DNA of 64,000 bases from the NCBI GenBank assembly GCA_028291345.1, contig JAQGIF010000126.1, positions 1 to 64,000 of the forward strand. Reading direction: 5' to 3'. Below the pieces are notes generated by a model that worked only from the letters and a program-made list of their open reading frames with translations, was not told the DNA's origin and did no database searches. The DNA is from Rhodospirillales bacterium. Its GTDB lineage: Bacteria; Pseudomonadota; Alphaproteobacteria; BOG-932; Roseiterribacteraceae. The translations under genes and the position numbers were made by a program. This document shows positions 42,479-50,583 of this stretch, piece after piece (position 1 is the stretch's first letter; each line of letters opens with the position of its first letter).

Positions 42479-42937
42479 TCAGCCCTCCATCATCTTGGCG
42501 GCGGTATGGATGGCGGCGCGGATGCGGTTATAGGTGGCGCAGCGGCAGAGATTGCCGTTCATCGCGGTGTCGATGTCGCGGTCCGACGGCTCGGGCGTAT
42601 GGCTCAGCAGCGCCACTGCCGACATGATCTGCCCGGACTGGCAATAGCCGCACTGGACGACATCGAGTTGCCGCCAAGCGGCCTGGACGGCTTTCGCCGC
42701 TCGGCCCGATAGGCCCTCGATCGTGACCACCGCCTTGCCGGCGGCCAGTTCGACCGGCATTTGGCAGGAGCGGGTGGGTGCGCCGTCGATATGGACGGTG
42801 CAGGCGCCGCATTCACCGATGCCGCAGCCGAATTTCGTGCCGGTCAGGCCGGCGGTCTCGCGAATGGCCCATAGAAGCGGCATTTCCGGGTCGTCATCGA
42901 CCGACAGAGTTGCGCCGTTCAGAGTGAATTTCACCAT
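42479..42937 (-). CDS. [2Fe-2S] small subunit of the molybdenum hydroxylase (IorA-like)
   Basis: 152 residues from ATG 42937. The plant-type cluster motif is [17 protein letters not shown] with a fourth Cys in TRSCQMP; the second cluster is in [12 protein letters not shown] and [11 protein letters not shown]. It carries electrons from the molybdenum centre of the large subunit to an acceptor. It has no signal peptide and would be carried across the membrane with the Tat-bearing large subunit. An in-frame ATG 10 codons earlier gives a less typical N-terminus. Confidence 0.94.
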   Translation of the reverse strand: MVKFTLNGATLSVDDDPEMPLLWAIRETAGLTGTKFGCGIGECGACTVHIDGAPTRSCQMPVELAAGKAVVTIEGLSGRAAKAVQAAWRQLDVVQCGYCQSGQIMSAVALLSHTPEPSDRDIDTAMNGNLCRCATYNRIRAAIHTAAKMMEG

Positions 42938-43021
42938 CGCATTTTCCCGCCCAGACGACCCGTTCATGCGCCGTAGGATAGGCCGGTGACGGGCGGAGCG
43001 CCATAATTAAGGTAAGGGAGG

Positions 43022-43034
43022 GGGCAGGCTGCCC
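43022..43034 (+). promoter_or_regulatory. Palindrome GGGCAG-G-CTGCCC in the IorA-P450 divergent gap
   Basis: A 13-bp perfect inverted repeat with a single central base lies near the middle of the 199-base gap between the hydroxylase small-subunit start and the P450 start. Its form suits a dimeric repressor operator. No convincing -35/-10 pair was seen in the gap, so the call rests on symmetry only. Confidence 0.3.
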
Positions 43035-43136
43035 TGGGAGAAGTTTGGACGTTGTTTCCTTGCCGCTACCGCCGCTTTCAGCCATTCTCCGTTGAAATTG
43101 GCCAAAGGCCGACATGATCTGGGAGCGGGGAATTTC

Positions 43137-44369
43137 ATGGGGACAGTAGCTCCGGTTATGCCCGAGGTCGATTTCGGCGCCGACCCGCTGGAGGACCTGT
43201 ATGAACGCATAGCGACATTGCGGGGGCAGGGCAGCCGCGTCGTGCCGGTGCGTTACATCGGCGAAATCGCCTGGCTTGTCCTACGCTATGACGACGTGAC
43301 CAGAACCTTTGCCGACGAGAAGCGGCTTCCGGCTGCGGCGGCCTATGAGCGGACCGGGATGCCTGCGATGGGCCGGATATTGATGGCGATGCGGGGCGAC
43401 CAGCATCGCGTCAACCGTGCCTTGGCGGGTGGGGCGCTTCTGCCTGGCGCGATTCGCCGCGCGACGGAAAGGTTGCTGGTTCCGGTGGCCAACTTGCTGA
43501 TCGATGCCTTCGGCGATCGGCGTGAACTCGACCTGGTCGAATCCTATACACGGCGCTATCCCTTCAACATTATCAGCCGGCTGCTGGGGGTGCCGATCGA
43601 GGATGAGGCGCGGATCATTGGCTGGCTGGGCCGGCTCATCCGGCTGCAATGGGACCGCGAAAGTGCGCTCCAGGCCCGCGCCGAGCTCGACGCCTATCTG
43701 ACGCCGGTCCTGGAGCAGCGCAGGCGCGAACCGGGCGAGGACCTGATCTCGCAGCTGGTGACCGCCGAGATCGATGGGCAGCGTCTCCAGGAAGAGGAGA
43801 TACTGTCCTTCCTGCGGCTGCTCTATCCGGCCGGTGGCGAAACCACCTTTCTCACCATGAGCGGGCTGATGCTCGAAGTCCTCTCGGACCGGGCGCTGTA
43901 CGACCGGCTGATCGCCCGCCCCGAGGACCGCGCGAGGGCGACCGAGGAGGCGTTGCGCAAGCACGCGCCTGCAACTCTGCTGCCGCGTTTCGCCGAGACT
44001 GCGGTGACGATAGCCGATATCGAGATTCCGGCCCGCAGCATGATTCTGCTGGGCAGCGGCGCGGCCAACCACGACCCAGATATTTTCCCAGACCCGGAAC
44101 GGTTCTCGCTCGAACGCGGCGCGAACGCTCACGCTACCTTCGGGCGAGGCCCGCATTTCTGCCTGGGCTCGCATCTGGCGCGCGAGGAGCTGCGCATTTC
44201 GCTGACCTTGCTGCTGGAGCGGCTGCCGGGCTTGCGCTTGGCCGACGACCGCACGATCCATGCCACCGGCGCGGTGGTGCGCGGCATTCATACGCTCCCG
44301 GTCGCGTTCGATGCGCTGCTGCCCACCGTCGCCTATGCCGACCCGGCCCGCAAGGGAGCCGCCCGATGA
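43137..44369 (+). CDS. Cytochrome P450
   Basis: 410 residues from ATG 43137 (MGTVAPVMPEVDF), with GGAGCGGGG upstream. The I-helix oxygen-activation motif is YPAGGETTFL, the K-helix ExxR is EEALRKH, and the haem loop is FGRGPHFCLGSHLARE with the axial Cys342. It is a soluble bacterial class I type P450 that needs a ferredoxin and reductase from elsewhere; the type-2 reductase at 2-3 kb is one candidate, by inference only. It is coupled by ATGA to the epoxide hydrolase, which suggests that the P450 makes, or competes for, an epoxide. Confidence 0.94.
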   Translation: MGTVAPVMPEVDFGADPLEDLYERIATLRGQGSRVVPVRYIGEIAWLVLRYDDVTRTFADEKRLPAAAAYERTGMPAMGRILMAMRGDQHRVNRALAGGALLPGAIRRATERLLVPVANLLIDAFGDRRELDLVESYTRRYPFNIISRLLGVPIEDEARIIGWLGRLIRLQWDRESALQARAELDAYLTPVLEQRRREPGEDLISQLVTAEIDGQRLQEEEILSFLRLLYPAGGETTFLTMSGLMLEVLSDRALYDRLIARPEDRARATEEALRKHAPATLLPRFAETAVTIADIEIPARSMILLGSGAANHDPDIFPDPERFSLERGANAHATFGRGPHFCLGSHLAREELRISLTLLLERLPGLRLADDRTIHATGAVVRGIHTLPVAFDALLPTVAYADPARKGAAR

Positions 44370-45541
44370 ATGTGCGGCCCTTCACGATAAAGATCGCGGA
44401 TCCCGTTCTGGACGATCTGGCCGAACGGCTGGACCGCACGCGCTGGTCGGCGGATTTCGCTAATCGCGATTGGGCCTATGGCGCTGAGTCAGGCTATCTG
44501 CACGATCTGGTCCGCTATTGGCGCAGCTCGTATGACTGGCGGCCCCACGAAGCCCTGATGAACCGGTTCGCGCATTTCCGGACCGAGATCGACAATGTGC
44601 CGATCCATTTCATCCATGAGCGCGGGAAGGGCCCAAAGCCGATGCCCTTGATCCTGACGCATGGCTGGCCCTGGACGTTCTGGGATTGGCAGAAGGTTAT
44701 TGGTCCGCTGGCCGATCCGGCGGCCTTCGGCGGTGACCCGGCGGATGCGTTCGATGTCGTCGCGCCGGATTTGCCCGGCTTCGGCTTTTCGTCGCCGCTG
44801 AACCGCGCGGGGGTCGATGCGCTGCTGACCGCCGACCTCTGGCAGAGGCTGATGAACGACGTGCTGGGCTATGGCCGGTTTGGTGCCCATGGTGGGGATT
44901 GGGGGGCCTTCGTCACCGCCCAGCTGGGCCACAAGCATGCCGACAGGCTGGTCGGCATCCATTTGGCCAACGGCGCACCGCTCGATTTTTTCCAAACCGG
45001 GCTGCCCGGGGCCGAGGACTACGCACCCGACGAGGCCGGTCTCCGTGAGCGCACCGTAGGCTTCTTCGCCCAGGGCCACGGCTATTCCGCGATCCAGAGC
45101 ACCAGGCCGCAGACGCTGGCCTATGGGCTTGCCGACTCTCCGGTCGGCCTCGCTGCCTGGCTGGTCGAAAAGCGGCGCGACTGGAGCGATTGCGGCGGCG
45201 ATGTCGAACGCTGCCATTCCAAGGACGACCTGCTGACCTCGGTAATGCTCTACTGGGTCACTCAAACCATCGGCACCTCTGTCCGCTATTATTATGAGGG
45301 CGCGCAGAATCCCTGGAAGCCGAGCCATGGCGACATGCCGGTGGTCAATACGCCCACCGGCATCATCCGCTTCGACAATGACGTCTGCTATTTCCCGCGC
45401 AAGGTGATGGAGCGGCATTACGACATCAGGCATTGGACGCGCGTCGCCACCGGCGGCCATTTCGCGCCGATGGAGCAGCCGGAAATTCTGGTCGATGACC
45501 TCCGAGCCTTCTTCCGGCCGCTGAGGCGCTGGTCTCTATAA
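44366..45541 (+). CDS. Epoxide hydrolase (microsomal-type N-terminal domain plus alpha/beta hydrolase)
   Basis: 391 residues from ATG 44366, inside the P450 stop. The first 110 residues form the epoxide-hydrolase N-terminal domain (ADPVLDDLAERLDRTRWSAD, YWRSSYDWRPHEALMNRF). The alpha/beta core has the oxyanion motif THGWPWTFWDW, nucleophile Asp178 in AHGGDWGAF, the catalytic His365 in TGGHFAPMEQPE and tyrosines in the lid (RYYYEG). It opens epoxides to diols through a covalent ester. The gene pair with the P450 is a plausible epoxidation-hydrolysis module. Confidence 0.93.
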   Translation: MNVRPFTIKIADPVLDDLAERLDRTRWSADFANRDWAYGAESGYLHDLVRYWRSSYDWRPHEALMNRFAHFRTEIDNVPIHFIHERGKGPKPMPLILTHGWPWTFWDWQKVIGPLADPAAFGGDPADAFDVVAPDLPGFGFSSPLNRAGVDALLTADLWQRLMNDVLGYGRFGAHGGDWGAFVTAQLGHKHADRLVGIHLANGAPLDFFQTGLPGAEDYAPDEAGLRERTVGFFAQGHGYSAIQSTRPQTLAYGLADSPVGLAAWLVEKRRDWSDCGGDVERCHSKDDLLTSVMLYWVTQTIGTSVRYYYEGAQNPWKPSHGDMPVVNTPTGIIRFDNDVCYFPRKVMERHYDIRHWTRVATGGHFAPMEQPEILVDDLRAFFRPLRRWSL

Positions 45542-46461
45542 GCCTCGCGGAAGGCCGCGCTTGCGAAACAGAGGAGGTGGGACGGGCGGCAATTCTAAGC
45601 CATCCACGGGCAGCTCCCCGACAGGTCGTATCCCCACATGAACAGAGCGGCCATAAGGACGGCAGACGGATTCGCCTCGCACCCATTTCAGGATGAAGTT
45701 GACGGTCGGGATGATCTGAACCTTGCCGGCAAAGGTGTTGAAGGCATATTCGCCGGGCAGCAAAGGCTTCTGCCACACGCCCCGGCTTCCATGCAGCTGA
45801 CGGCCGCGATAGCCGCCCGCCTTCAGAAAGGCCTCCGGCTCCTGGAAGTTGTTGTGGAAGGCTTCTGCCTGTGTCCGGTCGGCGCCCACCTCCGGCGCGA
45901 TGATCTCGCCCGACGGCAAGGACGGCCCATCGTGAACTGTCACTCCGCCAACGCCGTCGCCGCCGATGGCCAGAATGAGCGGGGCGAGCCCATTGCGATC
46001 GGCGATGGTCTGCGCCATGCCGTCCAGCACTTACTGTTCCTGCAAGCTGAGCGCATGGCCATAGACTCGCTCGTCGGTCACGATGGCGAATTGCGTCGTG
46101 TTTATGGCATAGGTGCCCTCACGCAGGATCTTGCGCTGCGGCCCTTTCCGCCCCCCATTCACCAGGAACCGGCGCGCATCCTGGAAATCTGATATGTCGT
46201 CGGTTTCATTCGAGGCCAGCACTTGGCTTGACGCAACGGCTGTCCGTCACGCGCGAAGACATAGGGGATCTTGCCCTGTCCCACCGTCACCAGATCGGAC
46301 ATATGGATGCGATAGGTGAACGGCATGAACATATGGATGCCGCCGCGCACAATCTTCGGCTGGAAACCCGCTTCGTCGTGCAGTGCGATGAACCCCGATA
46401 TAATCGAACCTTTCGTGGACCGTCGTAGAACTGTGTCATTCAGAGGTGACGCAGCCGTCAT
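45536..46461 (-). pseudogene. Degraded SPFH/flotillin-like gene fragment
   Basis: Three adjoining pieces read as one protein of the flotillin-like SPFH family: first KGSIISGFIALHDEAGFQPK and GQGKIPYVFARDGQPL (46461 down to about 46230); then, after a frameshift, SNETDDISDFQDARRFLVNG and REGTYAINTTQFAIVTDERV (to 46034); then, in the same frame after a TAA at 46031-46033, LPSGEIIAPEVG, FQEPEAFLKAGGYRG and VPTVNFILKWVRG-like sequence. Only the front third of the family length is present, with the membrane start and the SPFH core and coiled-coil tail missing. The frameshift, stop and truncation at both ends mark it as dead. It fills the gap between the epoxide hydrolase and Nramp genes. Confidence 0.82.
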
Positions 46462-46539
46462 GTAGCGGACACACTGCGGCGAGCTTCGCGGTGGGAATAT
46501 GCTTGGCCGGGAGGGGCAGGTTTTTATCGGCCTCTCGCA

Positions 46540-47862
46540 TCAAATCACCCTGGACACCTGCAGCACCAGCCAGGCATTTGCCGCGCCGATCATGCCGAAA
46601 AGGCCCCATGACACGATCCGCGTCATCGCCGAATTCGCGAACTCTCCCATCAATGTCCCGCTGCCGGTAAAGCGGATCAGCGGGAACATCGCGAACGGCA
46701 GCTGCAGGCTGAGTACCACTTGGCTCATCACCAGCATGCGTCCGACCGAATGCTCGCCCAGGAGCATCACGCCGGCCATCGCCGGGCCAAGCGCCAGCGC
46801 CCTGGTGATCAGTCTGCGCTGCCAGCAGGGGATGCTCATCTTGAGAAAGCCCTCCAGGATCACCTGGCCGGCGATCGTGCCGGTGAAGGTTGAACTTTGG
46901 CCCGAGGCGAACAGCGCCAGTCCGAACAGGATGCCCGCCGCCGCCGTCCCCGCGATCGGATCCAATAGGTGATAGGCATCCTCGATTTCGGCGACACCGG
47001 TACGGCCCGAAAAATAGAAGGCGCTGCCGGCCAGGATCAGGATCGCAGCATTGACGATCAGCGCCAGCATCAATGACGCGACGGTATCCAGCCGCACCAT
47101 CCCGATCGCCTCGCCGACGTCGCCGCGATTGCCGCGCACTTGCCGCGTTTGCACGATCGACGAGTGCAGATAGAGATTATGCGGCATCACCGTTGCACCC
47201 AGTATGCCGATCGCGAGATAGAGCGGCTGCTCGCTGGACAGTAGGCGCCCCGGGGGCACAAAGCCCAGCGCCACCTGGCTCCAATCGGTCGGCACAAAAG
47301 CGAGTTCGGCGAAAAAGCATAGGCCGATGGTGGCGACCAGCGCGAATATGATGGCTTCGATCTGGCGGAAGCCATGTCCCTTTAGGCCCAGTACGATCAG
47401 CGTGTCGAAGGTCGTCAACAGCACGCCGATCGGAAGCGACACGCCCAGCAGCAGCTTGAAGGCCAGCGCGGACCCCAGCACCTCGGCCAGGTCGGTCGCG
47501 ACGATCGCGATCTCGGCCAGGATCCACATGAAGCGCGACAGTGCGGGGTTCAGATTCTCCCGCGACAGAACCGCCAGGTCCTTACCGGTGACCAAGCCCA
47601 GCCGTGCGCTCAAACATTGCAGCACGATCGCCGCCAGGCTGGACAGCAACACGACGAACAGCATCGCGTAGCCATATTGCGACCCAGCCTGGATATCGGT
47701 CGCCCAATTGCCCGGATCCATATAGCCGACCGAGATCAGCAGCCCTGGACCGGCGAAGCGTAGCAGCTTCTTCCAACCGGGATCGCCGGCGGGGACGACG
47801 ACGCTGCCTTTCACCTCCGCGGGGCAAAAAGGCGCGGTTGCAGTTTTGGGGAGGCTGAGCAT
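46540..47862 (-). CDS. Nramp-family divalent metal (Mn/Fe) transporter
   Basis: 440 residues with about eleven transmembrane helices. The metal-binding motifs are intact: YMDPGNWATDIQAGSQYGYA in helix 1 and ILGATVMPHNLYLHSS in helix 6, followed by the loop GQSSTFTGTIAGQVILEGFL. Nramp (MntH-type) proteins import manganese or iron with protons. The gene stands alone, with a fragmentary gene downstream and a 240-base gap upstream. No Fur or MntR box could be pointed out. Confidence 0.94.
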   Translation of the reverse strand: MLSLPKTATAPFCPAEVKGSVVVPAGDPGWKKLLRFAGPGLLISVGYMDPGNWATDIQAGSQYGYAMLFVVLLSSLAAIVLQCLSARLGLVTGKDLAVLSRENLNPALSRFMWILAEIAIVATDLAEVLGSALAFKLLLGVSLPIGVLLTTFDTLIVLGLKGHGFRQIEAIIFALVATIGLCFFAELAFVPTDWSQVALGFVPPGRLLSSEQPLYLAIGILGATVMPHNLYLHSSIVQTRQVRGNRGDVGEAIGMVRLDTVASLMLALIVNAAILILAGSAFYFSGRTGVAEIEDAYHLLDPIAGTAAAGILFGLALFASGQSSTFTGTIAGQVILEGFLKMSIPCWQRRLITRALALGPAMAGVMLLGEHSVGRMLVMSQVVLSLQLPFAMFPLIRFTGSGTLMGEFANSAMTRIVSWGLFGMIGAANAWLVLQVSRVI

Positions 47863-48042
47863 GGTGCAGTTATAATGCCGTGCGTAACCGCGAAACTATG
47901 TCAGGATTGCTGCTTTATGGTTCCCCTTGCTGCCGGCATACCTAAAAAGGATTAGTGGGGCATGTGACCCGGCGTCGCGTGTCGCTGTTAAGGGGCTGTA
48001 GCCCTTTGCAATGGTCTCGACTCGTGATTTCCTCAACCTAAC

Positions 48043-48048
48043 TATAAT
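48043..48048 (+). promoter_or_regulatory. Candidate -10 element (TATAAT) ahead of the 64-residue gene
   Basis: A perfect TATAAT lies 55 bases before the ATG at 48103 in the 240-base gap 47863-48102. No matching -35 is visible 16-18 bases upstream, so an activator or an alternative arrangement may be needed. The gap also holds AAGGG-N7-CCCTT (about 47990-48006), a weak hairpin. Nothing else was recognised there. Confidence 0.35.
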
Positions 48049-48102
48049 AGATTACGGTGCCAACGAAGCGCCCGGACCTGACAGAGCCTGAGAGAGGGCA
48101 TA

Positions 48103-48297
48103 ATGAACGATGCAGATATAAGGGCGATCGAAGATGCCCTGCAATCCAATCCCCTGGCGATCGCTGAAGCCGAGGGTCATTTGAAAAAAGGTCTCCTGAT
48201 CCTCAGCAAGGAGATCGGACTGACCGCAACCAGCAATGTGGTCTCGGGTATTCTGGCCCGCCTGCATGGCGACATACCGGAAGGCCGCCTGCACTAA
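48103..48297 (+). CDS. Small unknown protein (64 residues)
   Basis: I do not recognise a family. The protein is mostly helical and charged (DADIRAIEDALQSNPLAIAE, then AEGHLKKGLLILSKEIGL), with no signal peptide, membrane segment or cysteine. The gene has a clean ribosome site (GAGAGAGG about 6 bases before ATG), a candidate -10 upstream and its own short GC hairpin 7 bases after the stop (48305-48318), so it looks real rather than chance. It could be a regulatory or antitoxin-like peptide, but no toxin neighbour is seen. Confidence 0.65.
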   Translation: MNDADIRAIEDALQSNPLAIAEAEGHLKKGLLILSKEIGLTATSNVVSGILARLHGDIPEGRLH

Positions 48298-48304
48298 GGA
48301 TCCG

Positions 48305-48318
48305 GCCCGCTCGCGGGC
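48305..48318 (+). terminator. Short GC hairpin after the 64-residue gene
   Basis: GCCCG and CGGGC form a 5-bp stem around a 4-base CTCG loop, starting 7 bases after the stop codon. No T-run follows, so termination would be weak. Confidence 0.3.
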
Positions 48319-48359
48319 GGGTCGAGAATACGGAAATGATAATGACCTGCTGATGTGGC

Positions 48360-48405
48360 GGGCGTTGCCGCAATGCGGAAGGTCGCGTAAACCGGAGCGA
48401 CGCCC
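48360..48405 (+). ncRNA. Possible structured leader (three-way junction) before the oxidoreductase-epimerase gene
   Basis: Within 46 bases, GGGC (48360-48363) pairs with GCCC (48402-48405) and encloses two hairpins: CCGC-AAT-GCGG (48368-48378) and GTCGC-N10-GCGAC (48382-48401). The layout is a compact three-way junction 39 bases before ATG 48445. It could be a leader element, a transcript end for the small gene, or chance. I cannot match it to a known riboswitch. Confidence 0.3.
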
Positions 48406-48444
48406 TTAATTTACAGTTTTGGGCAACATAAGTTTGGGCCATTA

Positions 48445-50583
48445 ATGACCAGCTTCCGCACCGCCGTGATCGGCGCCGGCTTTATTTCGACGACGCATAT
48501 CGAGGCGTTGAAAGCGGTGGTGCCGGAAACCGAGATCGTGGCGATCGTCGACCGCAATCTGGCTCTGGCGCAAAGGCGCGCGGCGCAGTGGGGCATTCCC
48601 AACGCTTACGGGAATATAGAGGAGCTGATCGCGGCGAAGGTCGCCGATGTGGCGCATGTGCTAGCGCCGCCCGACCTGCATGCCCCCATCGCCAAGCGGC
48701 TGATCGAAGCCGGGCTGCATGTGTTGCTCGAAAAGCCGATGGCGACCTCGGTCGCGGATTGCGAGGCGCTGACGGCGCTTGCTGCCGACAACGGCGTTGT
48801 TCTCGGCATCAATCAGAATTTTGTCTTCCACCCAACCTATCGCGCCGCCCGCCGGATCTTGCTGGACGAGCGCCGGCTGGGGCCGATCCGTTCACTCCAT
48901 GTCACGTTCAACGTACCGCTGCGCCAGCTTGGCGCGCGCCAGTTCGGCCATTGGATGCTGCAGGAACCGGTCAACATCCTGCTCGAACAGGCGGTCCATC
49001 CCCTGTCGCAGATTGCTGATCTGCTTGGCGCCCCCACGGTGGTCGGCGGCCAGGCCGGCAAGCCGCTGCAGATTGCACCAGGGCGGATGGTCTATGACCG
49101 CTGGAGCGCCGATCTGATGTGCGGTGAAACGCCGACGCAGCTCTATCTGGCGTTCGGCCAAAGTTTCCATGCCTGGCGGTTCACCGCGATTTGCGACGAC
49201 GGTCTGCTTATCTGCGATCTGTCGGCGGGGCGGGTGATGGTGCAGGGCCGTGCGCAATGGCCGGAATTTCTCGATAATCTGGTCACCGGAGCGGGCGTTG
49301 CCGGGCAGATCGCCGGTCAATCGATCGGCGGGGCGGTGGGCTATCTGGCCGGCCTGCTGAAAATCCGGCCCCGGTCCGACGGCTTCTTCGTCAGTATGCG
49401 CGACAGCATCGCCGCCTTCTATAAAGCCATCCCCACCGGACATGCGCCGCTGGATGGGGCGTTCGGCGCGTCTCTGGTCGGTGTCTGCGAAACGCTGGCC
49501 GCCAAAGTTCCGGGGCTGCCGGTCCCGGCAGAGCCCGTCAAGAAAACACGCAAACCAGCCGCCAAGCCGGTTTCTACCCCTGAGCTGGTCGTGTTCGGCG
49601 GCACCGGCTTCATTGGATCTCATCTGATATCGCGGCTGGTCGCAGTGGGCAGGCCGGTTCGCGTCGTGTCGCGCGCGGCCGGGGCGCAATCGCCGCCGTT
49701 CGATTCGGCGATGGTCGAGATCATGCGTGGCAACGTAGCCAAGCGCGAAGACGTCGAACGCGCCCTTGCTGGCGCCAAGCAGGTTGTGAACCTGGCCCAT
49801 GGCGGCGGAGGCATGAGCTGGGACGAGATCAAGCGCACGATGGTCGACACTGCCGTGCTGGTCGCCGATTGCGCGGCCGCGGCCGGCGTTGCCAGGCTGG
49901 TGCATGTCGGATCGATCGCCGGCCTTTATCTCGGCGATCCCGAGCAGGTCGTTACCGGCGCCACACCGCCGGACGTCGAGGCTGAGAAGCGTAACCTCTA
50001 TGCGCGCGGCAAGGTGGAGGCTGACAAGGCGCTGCTCGCCGTTGCCGCCGAAAAGCTGCTCGACCTCGTTATCCTGCGGCCGGGTTTGGTTGTGGGCGAG
50101 GGAACGGCGGCGCTGCATGGCGGTCTCGGCTTCTTCAATAACGAACAGCATGTGATCGGCTGGAACGGAGGAACCAATCCGCTGCCCTTCGTGCTGGCTG
50201 AAGACGTTGGCGATGCGATCATAAAGGCCCTGGATACCGCTGAAATACCGGGCAAAACCTATAATCTGGTCGGCGACGTGCGTCCGACGGCGCGCGAATT
50301 CGTCGGGATGCTGATCAACGCGACGGGGCGGCCTATCGCCTACCACCCGCAATCTGTCGATTGGCTTTATGCAGCCGAACTGTTCAAGTGGGGAATAAAG
50401 CGCGCGACCGGCCAAACGCCGGATCTGCCGTCGCGCCGGGATTTGCTGTCGCGCGGCCTGCGGGCCCAGTTCGATTGCAGCGACGCAAAGCGCGATCTCG
50501 ATTGGCATCCGGTCGCCGATCGCGGGACTTTCATCGCCCGCGCTATCGAGATTCACAAAATCCCGTTCAAGCGGGTGGCATGA
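48445..50583 (+). CDS. Fused Gfo/Idh/MocA-type oxidoreductase and NAD-dependent epimerase/dehydratase
   Basis: 712 residues in two enzymes. Residues 1 to about 365 are a Gfo/Idh/MocA dehydrogenase: TAVIGAGFISTTHIEAL, EIVAIVDRN, and HVLLEKPMATSVADCEAL (the EKP motif). A Lys/Pro/Ala linker follows (about 367-379). From residue 380 an extended SDR starts with LVVFGGTGFIGSHLISRL, LVHVGSIAGLY and the catalytic YARGK, then ILRPGLVVGEG. Both halves act on sugars or sugar nucleotides, so the fusion may run consecutive oxidation and epimerisation steps in glycan precursor synthesis. It is coupled to the next glycosyltransferase by ATGA. Confidence 0.92.
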   Translation: MTSFRTAVIGAGFISTTHIEALKAVVPETEIVAIVDRNLALAQRRAAQWGIPNAYGNIEELIAAKVADVAHVLAPPDLHAPIAKRLIEAGLHVLLEKPMATSVADCEALTALAADNGVVLGINQNFVFHPTYRAARRILLDERRLGPIRSLHVTFNVPLRQLGARQFGHWMLQEPVNILLEQAVHPLSQIADLLGAPTVVGGQAGKPLQIAPGRMVYDRWSADLMCGETPTQLYLAFGQSFHAWRFTAICDDGLLICDLSAGRVMVQGRAQWPEFLDNLVTGAGVAGQIAGQSIGGAVGYLAGLLKIRPRSDGFFVSMRDSIAAFYKAIPTGHAPLDGAFGASLVGVCETLAAKVPGLPVPAEPVKKTRKPAAKPVSTPELVVFGGTGFIGSHLISRLVAVGRPVRVVSRAAGAQSPPFDSAMVEIMRGNVAKREDVERALAGAKQVVNLAHGGGGMSWDEIKRTMVDTAVLVADCAAAAGVARLVHVGSIAGLYLGDPEQVVTGATPPDVEAEKRNLYARGKVEADKALLAVAAEKLLDLVILRPGLVVGEGTAALHGGLGFFNNEQHVIGWNGGTNPLPFVLAEDVGDAIIKALDTAEIPGKTYNLVGDVRPTAREFVGMLINATGRPIAYHPQSVDWLYAAELFKWGIKRATGQTPDLPSRRDLLSRGLRAQFDCSDAKRDLDWHPVADRGTFIARAIEIHKIPFKRVA

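Noticed and set aside
43649-44365. Extended frame in front of the epoxide hydrolase, read as an N-terminal domain
   Set aside because: It is the other frame of the P450 gene, Arg/Ala-rich without motif; the overlapping ATG at 44366 gives the standard protein.
48103-48297. 64-residue gene as an antitoxin
   Set aside because: No DNA-binding fold is recognisable and no toxin-sized partner gene is adjacent.
48892-50556. 554-codon minus-strand open frame opposite the oxidoreductase-epimerase fusion
   Set aside because: Same reason: a codon-bias shadow of a real gene with two intact enzyme domains on the plus strand.
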